NCBI GenBank assembly: GCA_965243255.1
Contig: CBDEUH010000004.1
Span: forward strand, 2,232,001-2,296,000
DNA: 64,000 bases
Direction of reading: 5' to 3'
Origin: Bin87 sp965243255
Lineage (GTDB): Bacteria > Chloroflexota > Dehalococcoidia > Lucifugimonadales > UBA3495
Shown here: piece after piece, positions 35,301-45,304 of the stretch
Layout: every line of letters begins with the position of its first letter
Position numbering within the stretch: the first letter of the stretch is position 1
The notes under the pieces: model-generated
Database searches by the model: none
Told to the model about the DNA's origin: nothing
The model's input: the letters and a program-made list of their open reading frames with translations, nothing else
Position numbers and translations under genes: made by a program

Positions 35301-38096
35301 CTATTGGACCGTTATCGCTCCACTGGCGGGAGCGTACTTGTACTCCAAGTCGGCGCCGGATCCCCTGACCGCAATCACCAGTCCCAGATAGCTCTTTCCA
35401 GAGGTCAGGGCGGTGACATTGCCGGTGCGGGCTGCGGGGTCGTGGACTGACGAATCCTTGTAGTAGTTGGACTCGCCGGCGTCGTATGCAGCCAGATCCA
35501 CAGCCAGGAGGATGTAGAAATCAGCGTTGTCCGCGCCTTCCCAGGTGAACGTCAACGTACCGTCCGCGCTGGACGATGCCATCACGTTGGTCGGAGCCGT
35601 CAGCATCGCCGGCATGTGGGTGTGGTCTGCCTCAGGGTCGCGCGGGTAGTACACCATGACCCAAGGGCTCTTCCCAGCACCGTTTTCGGCTGCTACGCGA
35701 TAGACGAGAGTCTCGCCGGCCACATAGTGACGCGGGTCAGTGTACGCGGTCTTCCCGGTGATTGACTCGGCGTCATCCATCGGGCTTTCCCACGTCGTAC
35801 CCATGTCCATCGAGCGCTCTACCACGTAGTTATCCACGTCGGCGCCGTCGCTGGGTTCGTTCCAGAGCACGTCAACCCCTCTTTGGGTGATGGGGCCAGT
35901 GCCGTCCTTTGCCATCTCCGACGCTATGCCTTCCACCATGTTGGGAGCGGTGGGGGCGCCAGCGATAAAGCTGGCAGCGTCGGACCACGGACCCTCGGTA
36001 TTGGCAGGGGCGGTACCGCCATCAGTACGAGCCGTGGTCGCCATGTTCACCGCACGGACGCGGATGTAATAGAGCTCTCCCCTCATCAGAGTGAGATCCT
36101 CGATGGTCTCCATCAGCTCGGCATCGTCGGTGTAGACGTTGTCGGTAAGTGCAGGAAGCGGCGTTTGGCCCGACCCAGTCCAGTCGCCGGTGTCGGCTTC
36201 CCCGTCGCCGTCATCCATCACGTACTGGTATTGGTACTTGACGATGGGCTGGCCGCCGGTTTCGGCCGGCGCGCTCCACGACGCCTCGATGGTCATCGTG
36301 TCCGGGGATGTCGCCATCACGCCGGTCACTTTGCCCGGGGCTGTGGAGGCGGTTGTCGTGCCATTGACCATTCCACTTACGGGACCGGCCGTCGTCCGCC
36401 AGTTGGACCTGAGCGCGAAAGCGCGATAGTGAATCGTGTCGTCAAAGGGCAGACGAGTCGTGCTTTCGGGCGGCAGGTTCCTATGCTGGAACCTCCGGTT
36501 GCCGTCGAAGCCGGTGAAGGTGGTCCGGCTCGTGAGCAGGTTCCAAGTGTTGCCAGCATCCTCCGAGTAGTCGATCCGGTAGATGTTCTGGGTGCCCACA
36601 CCTGTAGGCTTTACGAGGGAAATTTGGATTTCCTGTTCCATGGCGTCGCCGTTCGTGGCGGGTGGGCTGGCACCGCCCGTGATCTGCAGTGTTGGCGGCC
36701 CGTAGGCGTCGGCGTCGGGCGTAGTGCCGTCGTCGCCGTCGGCGTTGGTCAATTCGCGGGCCACTGCGCGCACTCTAACGGAAGTCTCGGAGGCCGTTGT
36801 ACCGATAATCAGTGTATCGTCATCGGTCGTGGCGGCCGCACCGTTGTCTGTGTCGTCGGCGCCATCGTCAATGGACATCGAGAACACGCGGAATTCCAAC
36901 CACAGCGGAACTTCAGGCGTTGTGCCACCGTCCTCATCGTGGTCCCAAGTGTCAGGGACGGATGCGAACGTCTTCTGAACCTCAGTGTAGGTTTCATTTA
37001 ACGGAACCCGGAAGTTTGCGCCGGCCGCCGTGATGGTTCCTGCGGCTTTCCCGTTGTCTGCGAGCACCTTCAAAGTGTCGTTGGTATCAGGAATATCAGG
37101 CCAGCTTGTCCCAGCTCGCCGCACCTGGACGAGGTAGTCGGTTACCGGCCAGCCACCGTTGTCCTCCAGTTCAGGAGCGAACCAATAAAGGGCAATGTTC
37201 CCGTTGGCTGTTCCAGTGTTAACCGCAGTTAGCCCGGTCGGCGGAGTTGGGGGAGTCGCCGCGGCAGTGGTGGCGCTCGCGCGCACCCAGCCATCCGTCG
37301 TGCCTGGCGCTTCCGCGTCGGTCCGGTCATCGGCGGTGGCGGCGGTGAGATCGCCGTTCACAGCACGGATACGATAGATCCGCATATCGCCGGGGTCCAG
37401 GCTGAGGGTAGCAGTGTCCTTGTCCGCGTAGCCGCCATTTTCCATGCGGTCGGCTTCGGTGACGGTCAAGTAAGGAACGGCTCCAGCTTCGTTGGTACCA
37501 GTGCCATCCGACTGCAAACCGAACCACTCGGCGTTATCCGCTTGAGTGCCGTCCGTCTTGTAGTACTGAATCTCGTAGCCGGTGATTTTCTCGCCGCCGT
37601 TGTCAGCAGGAGGGTCCCAACTGAGTTTGATTTCCCTCTGACCCATGGCGGTGGCCATGAAATTGCGTACCGCTCCGGGCTTTCCCTTCGCGTCGGTCAT
37701 GCCGTCGGCGGGGTCCGAGACCGGTCCTTCACCGTGGTCATTGAGTGCGAAGACACGGTACCAGCGGGTGTCGCTGGCGGTCAGAGTGTCGTCCGTGTAG
37801 GAGTTCGCCGTATGGCCATCATCCTCGGTGACCCGCGTCTCCCAGACGAAACTGTCGTCCGACACGTCGATGCGGTAGCCCGTGGCGTCTGCCACCGAGT
37901 CCCAAGTCACCACCAGGGTGGTACGCCCGGCGTTGCCGGAGGCGGGGTTCGCCTCCACATTCATCGGCACACCGGGCAGCGGGCTGGCAAACACGCCTCC
38001 CGGCCCCTGCGCCGCAAACATGGCCAGAGCGCCCGCGACGGCTAACACCGCCAACAGGGGCGCTGACCATATCAGCTTTCTTGTTTTTCTGCTCAT
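35301..38096 (-). CDS. Exported multi-fibronectin-III protein
   Basis: 931 residues: signal peptide (about 1-38), then at least seven fibronectin type III domains, each with the hallmark Trp/Leu/Tyr pattern (LVVTWDSVADATGYRIDVS, IKLSWDPPADNGGEKITGYE, IEASWSAPAETGGQPIVKYQ, DVLWNEPSDGADVDNYVVER, LTFTWEGADNADFYILL). No enzyme domain or anchor is visible, so it is probably released or held by other surface proteins. Start ATG 38096 with AAGGAG upstream, the same leader style (AAGGAGATTT) as the neighbouring TIG protein; an upstream ATG at 38138 would add a polar leader before the signal peptide. Fn3 arrays are common in host-associated or particle-attached bacteria; the role is inference. Confidence 0.85.
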   Translation of the reverse strand: MSRKTRKLIWSAPLLAVLAVAGALAMFAAQGPGGVFASPLPGVPMNVEANPASGNAGRTTLVVTWDSVADATGYRIDVSDDSFVWETRVTEDDGHTANSYTDDTLTASDTRWYRVFALNDHGEGPVSDPADGMTDAKGKPGAVRNFMATAMGQREIKLSWDPPADNGGEKITGYEIQYYKTDGTQADNAEWFGLQSDGTGTNEAGAVPYLTVTEADRMENGGYADKDTATLSLDPGDMRIYRIRAVNGDLTAATADDRTDAEAPGTTDGWVRASATTAAATPPTPPTGLTAVNTGTANGNIALYWFAPELEDNGGWPVTDYLVQVRRAGTSWPDIPDTNDTLKVLADNGKAAGTITAAGANFRVPLNETYTEVQKTFASVPDTWDHDEDGGTTPEVPLWLEFRVFSMSIDDGADDTDNGAAATTDDDTLIIGTTASETSVRVRAVARELTNADGDDGTTPDADAYGPPTLQITGGASPPATNGDAMEQEIQISLVKPTGVGTQNIYRIDYSEDAGNTWNLLTSRTTFTGFDGNRRFQHRNLPPESTTRLPFDDTIHYRAFALRSNWRTTAGPVSGMVNGTTTASTAPGKVTGVMATSPDTMTIEASWSAPAETGGQPIVKYQYQYVMDDGDGEADTGDWTGSGQTPLPALTDNVYTDDAELMETIEDLTLMRGELYYIRVRAVNMATTARTDGGTAPANTEGPWSDAASFIAGAPTAPNMVEGIASEMAKDGTGPITQRGVDVLWNEPSDGADVDNYVVERSMDMGTTWESPMDDAESITGKTAYTDPRHYVAGETLVYRVAAENGAGKSPWVMVYYPRDPEADHTHMPAMLTAPTNVMASSSADGTLTFTWEGADNADFYILLAVDLAAYDAGESNYYKDSSVHDPAARTGNVTALTSGKSYLGLVIAVRGSGADLEYKYAPASGAITVQ

Positions 38097-38398
38097 GTGA
38101 CAAAATCTCCTTGCGGAATTGTCATTCAAGAATTCCAATGAATCAGTCCACCATCATTCCCACCAGTGCGGGAATCCGATGGGACTCTTGACAGTTATTC
38201 GGCGGTTAAACCTCCTTACTGCGGTTGTGGTATCTGCGGCTAGGCCTGAGCCTCCCCGGCGATTGCCAGCGGGCGCAGGCCGTTGCCACACGGTTATTTG
38301 CTGTGCTATTTTACCAGCCTATTATTACGGTAGCATTACTTGCGGGCTGCAAATCTCGTTGACTTTGTCCGTCCACCCAATCACCGCTGTCCTTCCTG
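38097..38398. other. Divergent intergenic region
   Basis: About 300 bp between the minus-strand Fn3 gene and the plus-strand helix-turn-helix gene, so it must hold promoters in both directions. An AT-rich patch at 38300-38340 is the likeliest site. The minus strand has AAGGAGG at about 38207-38213, not followed by a usable start. Confidence 0.35.
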
Positions 38399-39016
38399 AT
38401 GACTACGACTGCCGTCCAGCGGCTGCGCGCCGCCATCAACCACGCCCTGGCTTCGGGAATTCCCCGACGGGAAATATTCACCATGGTCGCCACGGCGGAG
38501 CCGGCTCCTCCGCGAGAAACGCGGCCCAACCGTCCCGGCGACGTCATCTATGAAGAAGTGCCAGCCGGCCTGATTACCCTGGCCGACGCCGCCGAAAAGT
38601 ACCAAGTCAGGCACAACACGTTGAACGTTGCCGTATCCCGCGGGATGCTGCCCATCGCCGGCCGCACCACCAGGCGGCACGGCTTCGGCAAGAGCGGCGG
38701 CGAGAGGCACAACGTCGTCTCCGAGGCCGCCCTGCGCAGCTATCTGGGACTGCCGCCGGAGCCGGCGGCCCGGACGGACACCGGAGCGCGCCCCTGGCCT
38801 GACGCGCTCCTGATCTACGACGCAGCGCCGGAGGGCATGATAACGGTGCCGGCTGCAGCCCGCAAATACCGGGTTCCGGCCAACCGCCTGCACCAGTGGA
38901 TACAGGGCGACAGGCTGGCGCGGCAGGGCTACCTGCGAGACGGTCGGCGGGGTCGCAGCGCGTTGCTGGTGGTAGAAGCGGAAGTGGCGGCCATGGCCCA
39001 AGCATGGCGGATCTGA
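38399..39016 (+). CDS. DNA-binding protein with two helix-turn-helix units
   Basis: 205 residues. Two similar units, each of the excisionase/MerR-like type: EEVPAGLITLADAAEKYQVRHNTLNVAVSRG (about 50-80) and YDAAPEGMITVPAAARKYRVPANRLHQWIQG (about 140-170), with an arginine-rich wing after the first. It probably binds DNA as a regulator or as a remnant mobile-element accessory protein. The gene lies divergent to the surface-protein block and one base from the winged-helix gene downstream, so the two are co-transcribed. Confidence 0.7.
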   Translation: MTTTAVQRLRAAINHALASGIPRREIFTMVATAEPAPPRETRPNRPGDVIYEEVPAGLITLADAAEKYQVRHNTLNVAVSRGMLPIAGRTTRRHGFGKSGGERHNVVSEAALRSYLGLPPEPAARTDTGARPWPDALLIYDAAPEGMITVPAAARKYRVPANRLHQWIQGDRLARQGYLRDGRRGRSALLVVEAEVAAMAQAWRI

Positions 39017-39017
39017 C

Positions 39018-39410
39018 ATGACTTCCCCTTCTGACGAGTCCCGCCTCACTGGGGAAATGCTGGAGTCTCGCGCCCAGGCGGTGGAAGCCCTGGCGTTGCT
39101 GGAAGAAGCCGTGCTGCGGGCCCTGTACCAGCTGGCCCGGGAGCAGCAGGGCTTCGTGCGAACCCGGGAGATTTCGGACTGGCTGAACCTGTGGGAGGAG
39201 CTGCCAGGGCCGCGCAACAGCACCTATGCGTCAACAGTGGTGCTGGCCGTTTGCCGTCGGCTCCACCGGCGGGGTCTGGTCAGGAACGGCCGGCCGGACC
39301 CGGATGTTCACCACTCGGACAAGACGACAGGCTGGAAAATCGGCGCCGAGGAGTTCCGCCGGCGGATGGCAGCGCGGCGGGTCGGACGCGAGGAATCTCA
39401 CTGCGGGTGA
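39018..39410 (+). CDS. Winged-helix-like protein, family of two in this window
   Basis: 130 residues. It has a helical N-terminal half (LEEAVLRALYQLAREQQGFV), a helix-turn-helix region (TREISDWLNL), the conserved block PGPRNSTYASTVVLAVCRRL and RRGLVRNG (a likely recognition helix and wing), and a C-terminal TTGWKIG. A paralogue at 50683-51072 shares this block almost unchanged. The start ATG 39018 follows the upstream stop by one base, so translation is coupled. I do not recognise the family; a small transcription regulator is the simplest reading. Confidence 0.65.
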   Translation: MTSPSDESRLTGEMLESRAQAVEALALLEEAVLRALYQLAREQQGFVRTREISDWLNLWEELPGPRNSTYASTVVLAVCRRLHRRGLVRNGRPDPDVHHSDKTTGWKIGAEEFRRRMAARRVGREESHCG

Positions 39411-39453
39411 AGCGGGGACGGGGATGCCACGGGCCGCCGCACCCACTGGCGAC

Positions 39454-40292
39454 CTACTGCGTCAGGTCAATCTGGTAGAGGACGTCGGTTCTGCTCAGGC
39501 CGATGGCATAAACCGCCGTAGTCGCCGTTTCGGACACTGTCCACGCGTCGCAGGCCGATGCGGCGTGGTCGTTGCGAACCGGAGTATCGCCCCATCCCAA
39601 CACTCGGACAAAGCCCAAACCCCGGTCGGTTGAGTGGTTGTTGTGGGTGCCGGCCTGGAAGAACAAGTCCCCCCGGTCTGGTTGGTCCAGGTGCCGCAAA
39701 GCCGTAACAATCTACGCCCTTCAGGCGGCGTGTAGATCCCGCCGCCCTCGGTCGCTACGTTGGCCGGGGTGGTAGCGCTGTCCAGCATGAAGCTCGCGTC
39801 GGTCCAGGTTTGGGTGTCTCCAACTCTCAGATACCCACCCTCTGGTATCGGCAACCCCGTTATCGGGCAGAAGCCGTCCCCATGCTGGCCGGCGGTGGCC
39901 ACCTTGGGATGAATGCTCGACCACGACGGAATGTCAGCATATCTGGTCATTCTCGCGCCAACGAGCACCAGGTACTCCGCGCTTGGCCGCAGGCCGGTAA
40001 CGGTGTACGAGGTGTGGCTCGCCGGTATATTGGCGAAGTGAATGGCGTCGGCAAGCTCTCGTCCCTGACTCAGATATTCCGTTCCCTCCGCCAGGTCAAT
40101 CCAGGCGATTCCGTAAAACTGCGCTCCGGCGCTAGCTGGCCAGGAAACGCTGACCTCGCCGGCGTTGGCGGTTGCGGCCACCGAAAGGTTGGTGGGGGCC
40201 GGCAGCGGTACGTCGGGGGTTGCTGCGATGCCGGCAAGCAGCATGATGGCGCAGAGCGCCAGCAGTGGTGAGATTTTGAAGGTCTTTTACAC
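39454..40292 (-). pseudogene. Broken exported Fn3-like protein gene
   Basis: A perfect AGGAGG lies 6 nt before GTG 40292, but codon 2 is TAA. Beyond it the frame encodes a signal peptide (KTFKISPLLALCAIMLLAG), an Fn3-like domain (NLSVAATANAGEVSVSWPAS) and a Cys-containing domain. Near 39690 the frame shifts and the sense continues in another frame (GDLFFQAGTHNNHSTDRG, VRVLGWG) to a stop at 39454. Two independent lesions, one nonsense and one frameshift, argue for decay. The Fn3 part is distantly like the module on the two proteases. Confidence 0.6.
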
Positions 40293-40796
40293 GGTGTGCC
40301 TCCTGGCTTCAATTCGTGCATTATCCATTAGGTTTAACCGTTTTGGGTAGGGTCATCGACGGCCGGACTGCGGGTTTCGTGAAGCATGAATCCGCCAAAC
40401 GCGGTCGCGAGGGTCGTCAAAAGACACCACAGCGCCGACCGGTGTCTCCCATCGATTCCCTCATCCCGATGCGAGGGTCCCGCCACCGTCTCCCCTCTCC
40501 CCTGCCGTCCCCCCCGGTTCGGTGGGTAAATTGAGATCCCACAACACTGTGGTCCGGGGACCAGCGCGCCGGGCCTGCCGCCAGTGGGAAAAACTCACAA
40601 CTTGGCCTTCGACCGGTGCCGCACGCCACCGGTCGACCTAGAACCCAATGGCAAAACACGGGCTGCTCCACCGGTATGGCACAACTTTGTTGAAATTTGA
40701 GAATTGACCCAGGGCGACTGCCAGTCTATGATGGCCACCGGGCGGCGGAAACGGCCATCAAAACTCCGGAAACCGCCGCCCGGAGGGCGATCTGCC
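40293..40796. other. Intergenic region, no gene seen
   Basis: About 500 bp between the broken Fn3 gene and the PH-like gene. It contains only short overlapping frames without motifs. Confidence 0.4.
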
Positions 40797-41258
40797 ATGA
40801 TCCGATATCACGCTCCGATTCGATTCGCCTTCGACGAGTGGGTGTTTTACGTTGCCAAGCCCAGCCTGGACGCGAAGAGCTACTGGCTGGAAATCCTGTT
40901 CCGCACGCTGATCGGGCTGCTCCTTTTCGTGCTGCCCGGCATCATTGTCCTGGTCGTGGGGCTGTCTTCCGGGCTAGCCGGGCGGTCCACGCTTCGGGAA
41001 CGGTACGGCGATGCCGAATGCGTGATCACTTCCAGACGCGTCATCGTCGCCGGGTGGGGCCAGAGACGCCACGTGGTGGAATTCGAGCATGGCCAGATCG
41101 CGAGCGTAACCAGCTCGGGCCTGCTGTCCAGACTGCTGGTCGGCAAGTCGGCGACAATCCGCAGCATTGACGGCCGGAGGGTTAAACTTGACCGGTTGCA
41201 CGATGCTGATGAGCTGGTCGAAGCGATGCTAGAATCCATCGCCGCAAGTCGATACTGA
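40797..41258 (+). CDS. Membrane-anchored PH-like domain protein
   Basis: 153 residues. Two hydrophobic stretches close together (about 30-55, LFRTLIGLLLFVLPGIIVLVV) form a hairpin anchor, followed by a small beta-rich domain: YGDAECVITSRRVIVAGWGQ, VEFEHGQIASVTSSGLLSRL, GKSATIRSIDGRRVKLDRL. The 'cVITsrRvi' opening and the following strands fit the bacterial PH (YdbS/bPH) superfamily. The ATG at 40797 with GGAGGG 10 nt upstream gives a protein starting just before the domain; upstream in-frame codons have no support. Role unknown. Confidence 0.65.
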   Translation: MIRYHAPIRFAFDEWVFYVAKPSLDAKSYWLEILFRTLIGLLLFVLPGIIVLVVGLSSGLAGRSTLRERYGDAECVITSRRVIVAGWGQRRHVVEFEHGQIASVTSSGLLSRLLVGKSATIRSIDGRRVKLDRLHDADELVEAMLESIAASRY

Positions 41259-41479
41259 CGACTTCGGGCCAACGTTTCCGGCAGCCAGGGCGGTGCAAAT
41301 ACGGCGCCTGCTGCCTTGAACCTCATTGCGGTTCGCCCGTTCGCCAGCCACGCCGGCAGCAGCAGGCCCGGTACCCTGACCGAGTACAAGCGGTTGAAAG
41401 CGCCCGGTGTGTCGGATATATTCGGCTGGCCCGGCGAGCCTCCCATCAACCACCCCAACGCCGTCGGAGGAGTTTCCCA

Positions 41480-43528
41480 ATGCACCGTTGGTTGCGCCTT
41501 AACGCCATCGTCATCCCCGCGCTGCTGTTCGCAGTGGCGCTAGCGGCGCTGACTCCCACGCCTGCCCAGGGCGACCCGGCCTGTCCCAGTTCGTGGCCAT
41601 CGGAAGCTCAGGGTGGAAACGTGGTGGACCATGGGCACGGCGTCATTGAATACTCGGATTTCTTCACTGACTCCGACGACGCCCGCTGGTACGTAATCCG
41701 CAGCTCCGACAGCAACGGCTACACGATGGTCCGGGCCTACCCGGCCAACGCTGACGGCGACGGCTACGTTGAAGGGGCCTCCCATGAGACCTGCTACCTG
41801 CTGGTGCGCCGGCCGGGAGACGCGGTGGACGACGCCGAACCGCAGCAGATTACTTTCCTCATCGACAACGAGGAACCCACGAGCGGAACGAGCCTGCATT
41901 GCACTCAGCTGGACTACTCCATCGGCCGGCCGGGCGGAACCCTCACTTTTGCCACCACCTCAGAACCTCTGACTTTTAACCTTGCCCTCGTTGACGATGC
42001 CCCATCGTCGGGCTATTTGTCCTACCTGTTTGAGGGGCTGACTGAAATATCGTCCTGCACCGGCCAGGTGGAGTCGGCCCTGGCACAATGGTGGCAGAGC
42101 TCGGGCGACGGATTGACCTGGACGTTCCACCTGCGGCGGGACGTGCAATGGCACGATGGAACGCCCTTCACCGCCCATGATGTCGTCTTCACCTTTGACC
42201 ACATCATCAAGAACTACGACCAAAGTACGCGCGCTTTGTTCCCAGGCATCGGGGTTGTGGCGCTGGATGACCACCGGGTCCGGTTTGTACTGTCCGGGCC
42301 ATCACCAACCTTCCTGCGGAACATGGGCACGGCAATCTACCCCCGGCACATCCTGCAACCTCATGTGAGCGCCGGAACCTTCGTCGAGACCTGGGACGTC
42401 AACACCAATCCGTCGGAAGTGATTGGCACCGGGCCCTTCACCATCCAGAGTTACGTTCCCGGCGTCAGCCTGACGCTGGCGCGCAACCCGAACTACTGGC
42501 TCAAGGACAATGAGGGGAACGCCCTGCCCTACCTGGACCGTATCCATTACATCATCGTGAGCAATTTTGCCGCGGAGTTGGCCCGGTTTCGGGCCGGCCA
42601 AACGGACGTGTACGGGGTGCTCGCCGAAGAGTTTGGGGCGCTGAAACCGCAGGAGGAAGCCGAGGACTTCACCATTTACGAGCGCGGCCCCGGCTTCGGA
42701 ACGAATTTCCTGGCCTTCAACATGAACCCCGGCCAAAACTCCGCCGGAGAGAGTTACGTCTCACCCGAGCGGTTGCGGTGGTTCACCACCAGGGAGTTCC
42801 GCCAGGCCGTGGCCTATAGCATGGACAAGGCCCGGATTATCGATGAAGTCCAGCACGGCCGGGGCGAACCGCAGTGGTCTTCCATCAGCCCGGCAGCCGG
42901 GGAATTCCACAATCCCAACGTGCGCCGGTATGAGTACGACCTTGACCACGCCAACGCGCTGTTGGACGGGCTGGGCTGGACCGACAGTGACAACGACGGA
43001 ATCAGGGAGGACAGCTCCGGAAACGACATCGCGTTCACGCTGGCGACCATCGCTGCCTGCAGCACTTGCGAACAGTTCGGAATGATAGTCCACGACGGCA
43101 TGGAAGCCATCGGTCTGGATGTGGACCACCAACAAATCGAATTTGGCCGCCTTGTGCCCCAACTCACCACTACCTACGATTGGGATGCGGTGATCATCGG
43201 CCTCACCGGCGGACCGGACCCCGTCACCGGCATTGATGTATGGCATAGCAGCGGGAGTCTGCACCTGTGGCATCCCAACCAGGTGCGACCGGCGACCCAG
43301 TGGGAGGCGAGAATCGACGACCTGTATACCAGGGCCAGCCAGGAGTTGGACCGGGCCCGGCGCATTGCTTACTACCACGAGGCCCAGGAGATTATCGCCG
43401 AATACCTGCCCGTCATCTACACGACGCAGGGCATCCGCACCACTGCGGTGCGCAACAACCTGGGGAACGTACGGCCGACCCGCTTCGGCCTCATCGACTC
43501 CCGCTACGTGTACTGGAAGGCCCCGTAA
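41480..43528 (+). CDS. Peptide ABC transporter substrate-binding protein with N-terminal CPS-WP module
   Basis: 682 residues. Signal peptide (about 1-30, ending AQGD), then a ~90-residue module (CPSSWPSEAQ, YSDFFTDSDDARWYVIRS, ETCYLLVRRPGD) shared with the secreted protein at 21197-22549. From about 150 it is a family-5 solute-binding protein of the OppA/DppA type: GGTLTFAT, TWTFHLRRDVQWHDGTPFTA, FRQAVAYSMDKARI and the C-terminal EAQEIIAEYLPVIY. It should catch peptides or similar solutes outside the cell, but no permease or ATPase genes are nearby. GGAGGAG lies close upstream of ATG 41480. Confidence 0.9.
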   Translation: MHRWLRLNAIVIPALLFAVALAALTPTPAQGDPACPSSWPSEAQGGNVVDHGHGVIEYSDFFTDSDDARWYVIRSSDSNGYTMVRAYPANADGDGYVEGASHETCYLLVRRPGDAVDDAEPQQITFLIDNEEPTSGTSLHCTQLDYSIGRPGGTLTFATTSEPLTFNLALVDDAPSSGYLSYLFEGLTEISSCTGQVESALAQWWQSSGDGLTWTFHLRRDVQWHDGTPFTAHDVVFTFDHIIKNYDQSTRALFPGIGVVALDDHRVRFVLSGPSPTFLRNMGTAIYPRHILQPHVSAGTFVETWDVNTNPSEVIGTGPFTIQSYVPGVSLTLARNPNYWLKDNEGNALPYLDRIHYIIVSNFAAELARFRAGQTDVYGVLAEEFGALKPQEEAEDFTIYERGPGFGTNFLAFNMNPGQNSAGESYVSPERLRWFTTREFRQAVAYSMDKARIIDEVQHGRGEPQWSSISPAAGEFHNPNVRRYEYDLDHANALLDGLGWTDSDNDGIREDSSGNDIAFTLATIAACSTCEQFGMIVHDGMEAIGLDVDHQQIEFGRLVPQLTTTYDWDAVIIGLTGGPDPVTGIDVWHSSGSLHLWHPNQVRPATQWEARIDDLYTRASQELDRARRIAYYHEAQEIIAEYLPVIYTTQGIRTTAVRNNLGNVRPTRFGLIDSRYVYWKAP

Positions 43529-43651
43529 CGGGGCCGGGCGGGGTGGAAGCGCCCGGATTCACCAAGGCCCCCCTGACGGCATGTGAATCGGGGTGGCGGC
43601 GGCGGCAAAGTCGCAGCCGGTGACCCGGGGCGGAGATTATAATACCGCCCG

Positions 43652-45304
43652 ATGAGACCCATCGCATCAATACGCCTGCCCTACAACCTGCGCAAACTGT
43701 CCGGGGACGTCTTCGGAGGGGTGACTACGGCGGCCACGGTGTTGCCCATGGCCCTGGCCTACGGCGTCGCCACCGGGCTGGGCGCTATCGCCGGCATGTA
43801 CGGCGCCATCGTGGTGGGCTTCTTCGCATCGGTCTTCGGCGGGACGCCGGCCCGGATTGCGTATACCAGCGCCGCCATGGCGGTGGCGATGATGGTGGTG
43901 ATGACGCAGCACGCCGACAGCCCCTCCGAGGCTTTCACCATCATCGTGCTGGCCGGCCTGATTCAGGTCGTGCTGGGCATCTTGCGAATCGGGCGTTTCG
44001 TCACCTACACGCCCTATTCCATGATCGCCGGATTCACCTCCGGCATCGGCGTCATCATCATCCTGATCCAGACCCTGCCCTTCCTGGGCGAGTCGCCGGC
44101 GCCCGGCGGGCTGTTCGGCATCATCCGCGCCTGGCCGGAGGCCGTGGTCGGTTTCAACCCCCATGCGGTTGTCTTGGGGGCGGCGGCGTTGGCAATCTGC
44201 GTGTTCTGGCCCCGCCGGTTGGGGCGGTTCCTGCCCGGGCCACTGCTGGCGTTGATTGTTGGAACCCTGATCGGAATGCTGTGGCTGCGGGAGGCTCCGG
44301 TGATTGGCCAGTTGCCGCAGGGCCTGCCGACCCTGCATCTGCCGGAGGCGTCGGCCGGCTTCCTGCTGTCGGCGATCCAGCCGGCGCTGACCCTGGCCCT
44401 GATCAGTTCCGTGAACAGCCTGGTGGCCTCCCTGGTGGCCGACTCTTTGACCGGCACCCGGCACAAGCCCAACCGGGAGCTGTCCGGTCAGGGCATCGCC
44501 AACGTCGCCGCCGGGCTGCTGGGCGCGCTGCCCGGCGCCGGGGCCCCATCGGGAACCACCGTCAACATCAGGGCCGGCGGCAACAGCCCCGTCTCCGGCG
44601 TACTGTGCGCGGCCGTGCTGCTGGCGATAGTCCTGGGCCTGGGCCGGATTGCCGAGCCGATACCGCTGGCCGTGCTGTCCGGCATCCTTTTCAAAGTCGG
44701 TTGGGACATCATCGACTGGCGACTCATCTCCCGTATCCGCCACGTGCGGCGTGAGTACCTGCTGGTGATGCTGTTGACGCTGGCCCTCACCGTGTTGGTG
44801 GACTTGATCACGGCCATCATGCTGGGCCTGATTGTGGCGGGCTTCGCCCGGGCCCGGGAGTCGGAACGGCGCGAGCTGGGGCGGGCAATATCGGTGCCGC
44901 TGCTGGACCGGGAGTTTTTCCCCGGCGGCGCCGGCGCAGACGACAACGCCGACCAGTTCAAGGCGCGAGTGGGGCTGGTCGATTTGCGGGGCGAGTTTTC
45001 CTTTGCGTCGGCCAACGAGCTGGCCTGGACCATTGGCGCAGACATCGAACAGCATGAGGCGGTGATTTTTGATTTTTCCAACACGGTCCACATGGACGAC
45101 AGCGCTGCCCTGGTAATAGAAAGGCTCATCGACGGGGCGGCCGCGGCCAACACGGAATGTATTGTGCTCAATCTTTCGGGCTCGGTGGCCGATACCCTGA
45201 GGTCGCTGAACGTCTTTCGCAGGTTGCCGCCGGAACGATTTGTTCACGGGCTGGACGCCGCCAGGGAACTCGCCGGGAACCTGCTCAGTGAGGGCGGGGG
45301 ATAG
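43652..45304 (+). CDS. SulP-family anion transporter with STAS domain
   Basis: 550 residues. About 11-12 membrane helices over residues 15-410, with the SulP opening (GGVTTAATVLPMALAYGVATG) and the internal GTTVNIRAGGNSPVSG loop characteristic of the anion-binding core. A cytoplasmic STAS domain follows (about 435-545: RGEFSFASANELAW, VIFDFSNTVHMDDSAALVIE), in which the DDSAA loop matches the usual STAS regulatory serine. Substrates in the family are sulfate, bicarbonate or dicarboxylates; none can be chosen from sequence. It starts 123 bp after the solute-binding gene on the same strand but is probably independent. Confidence 0.92.
   Translation: MRPIASIRLPYNLRKLSGDVFGGVTTAATVLPMALAYGVATGLGAIAGMYGAIVVGFFASVFGGTPARIAYTSAAMAVAMMVVMTQHADSPSEAFTIIVLAGLIQVVLGILRIGRFVTYTPYSMIAGFTSGIGVIIILIQTLPFLGESPAPGGLFGIIRAWPEAVVGFNPHAVVLGAAALAICVFWPRRLGRFLPGPLLALIVGTLIGMLWLREAPVIGQLPQGLPTLHLPEASAGFLLSAIQPALTLALISSVNSLVASLVADSLTGTRHKPNRELSGQGIANVAAGLLGALPGAGAPSGTTVNIRAGGNSPVSGVLCAAVLLAIVLGLGRIAEPIPLAVLSGILFKVGWDIIDWRLISRIRHVRREYLLVMLLTLALTVLVDLITAIMLGLIVAGFARARESERRELGRAISVPLLDREFFPGGAGADDNADQFKARVGLVDLRGEFSFASANELAWTIGADIEQHEAVIFDFSNTVHMDDSAALVIERLIDGAAAANTECIVLNLSGSVADTLRSLNVFRRLPPERFVHGLDAARELAGNLLSEGGG

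Noticed and set aside
33308..35368. Plus-strand open frame of about 686 codons
   Set aside because: Shadow of the TIG-type surface gene. Composition is Gly/Val/His/Asp-rich without signal peptide or domains, and the minus strand has a signal peptide, ribosome site and TIG repeats.
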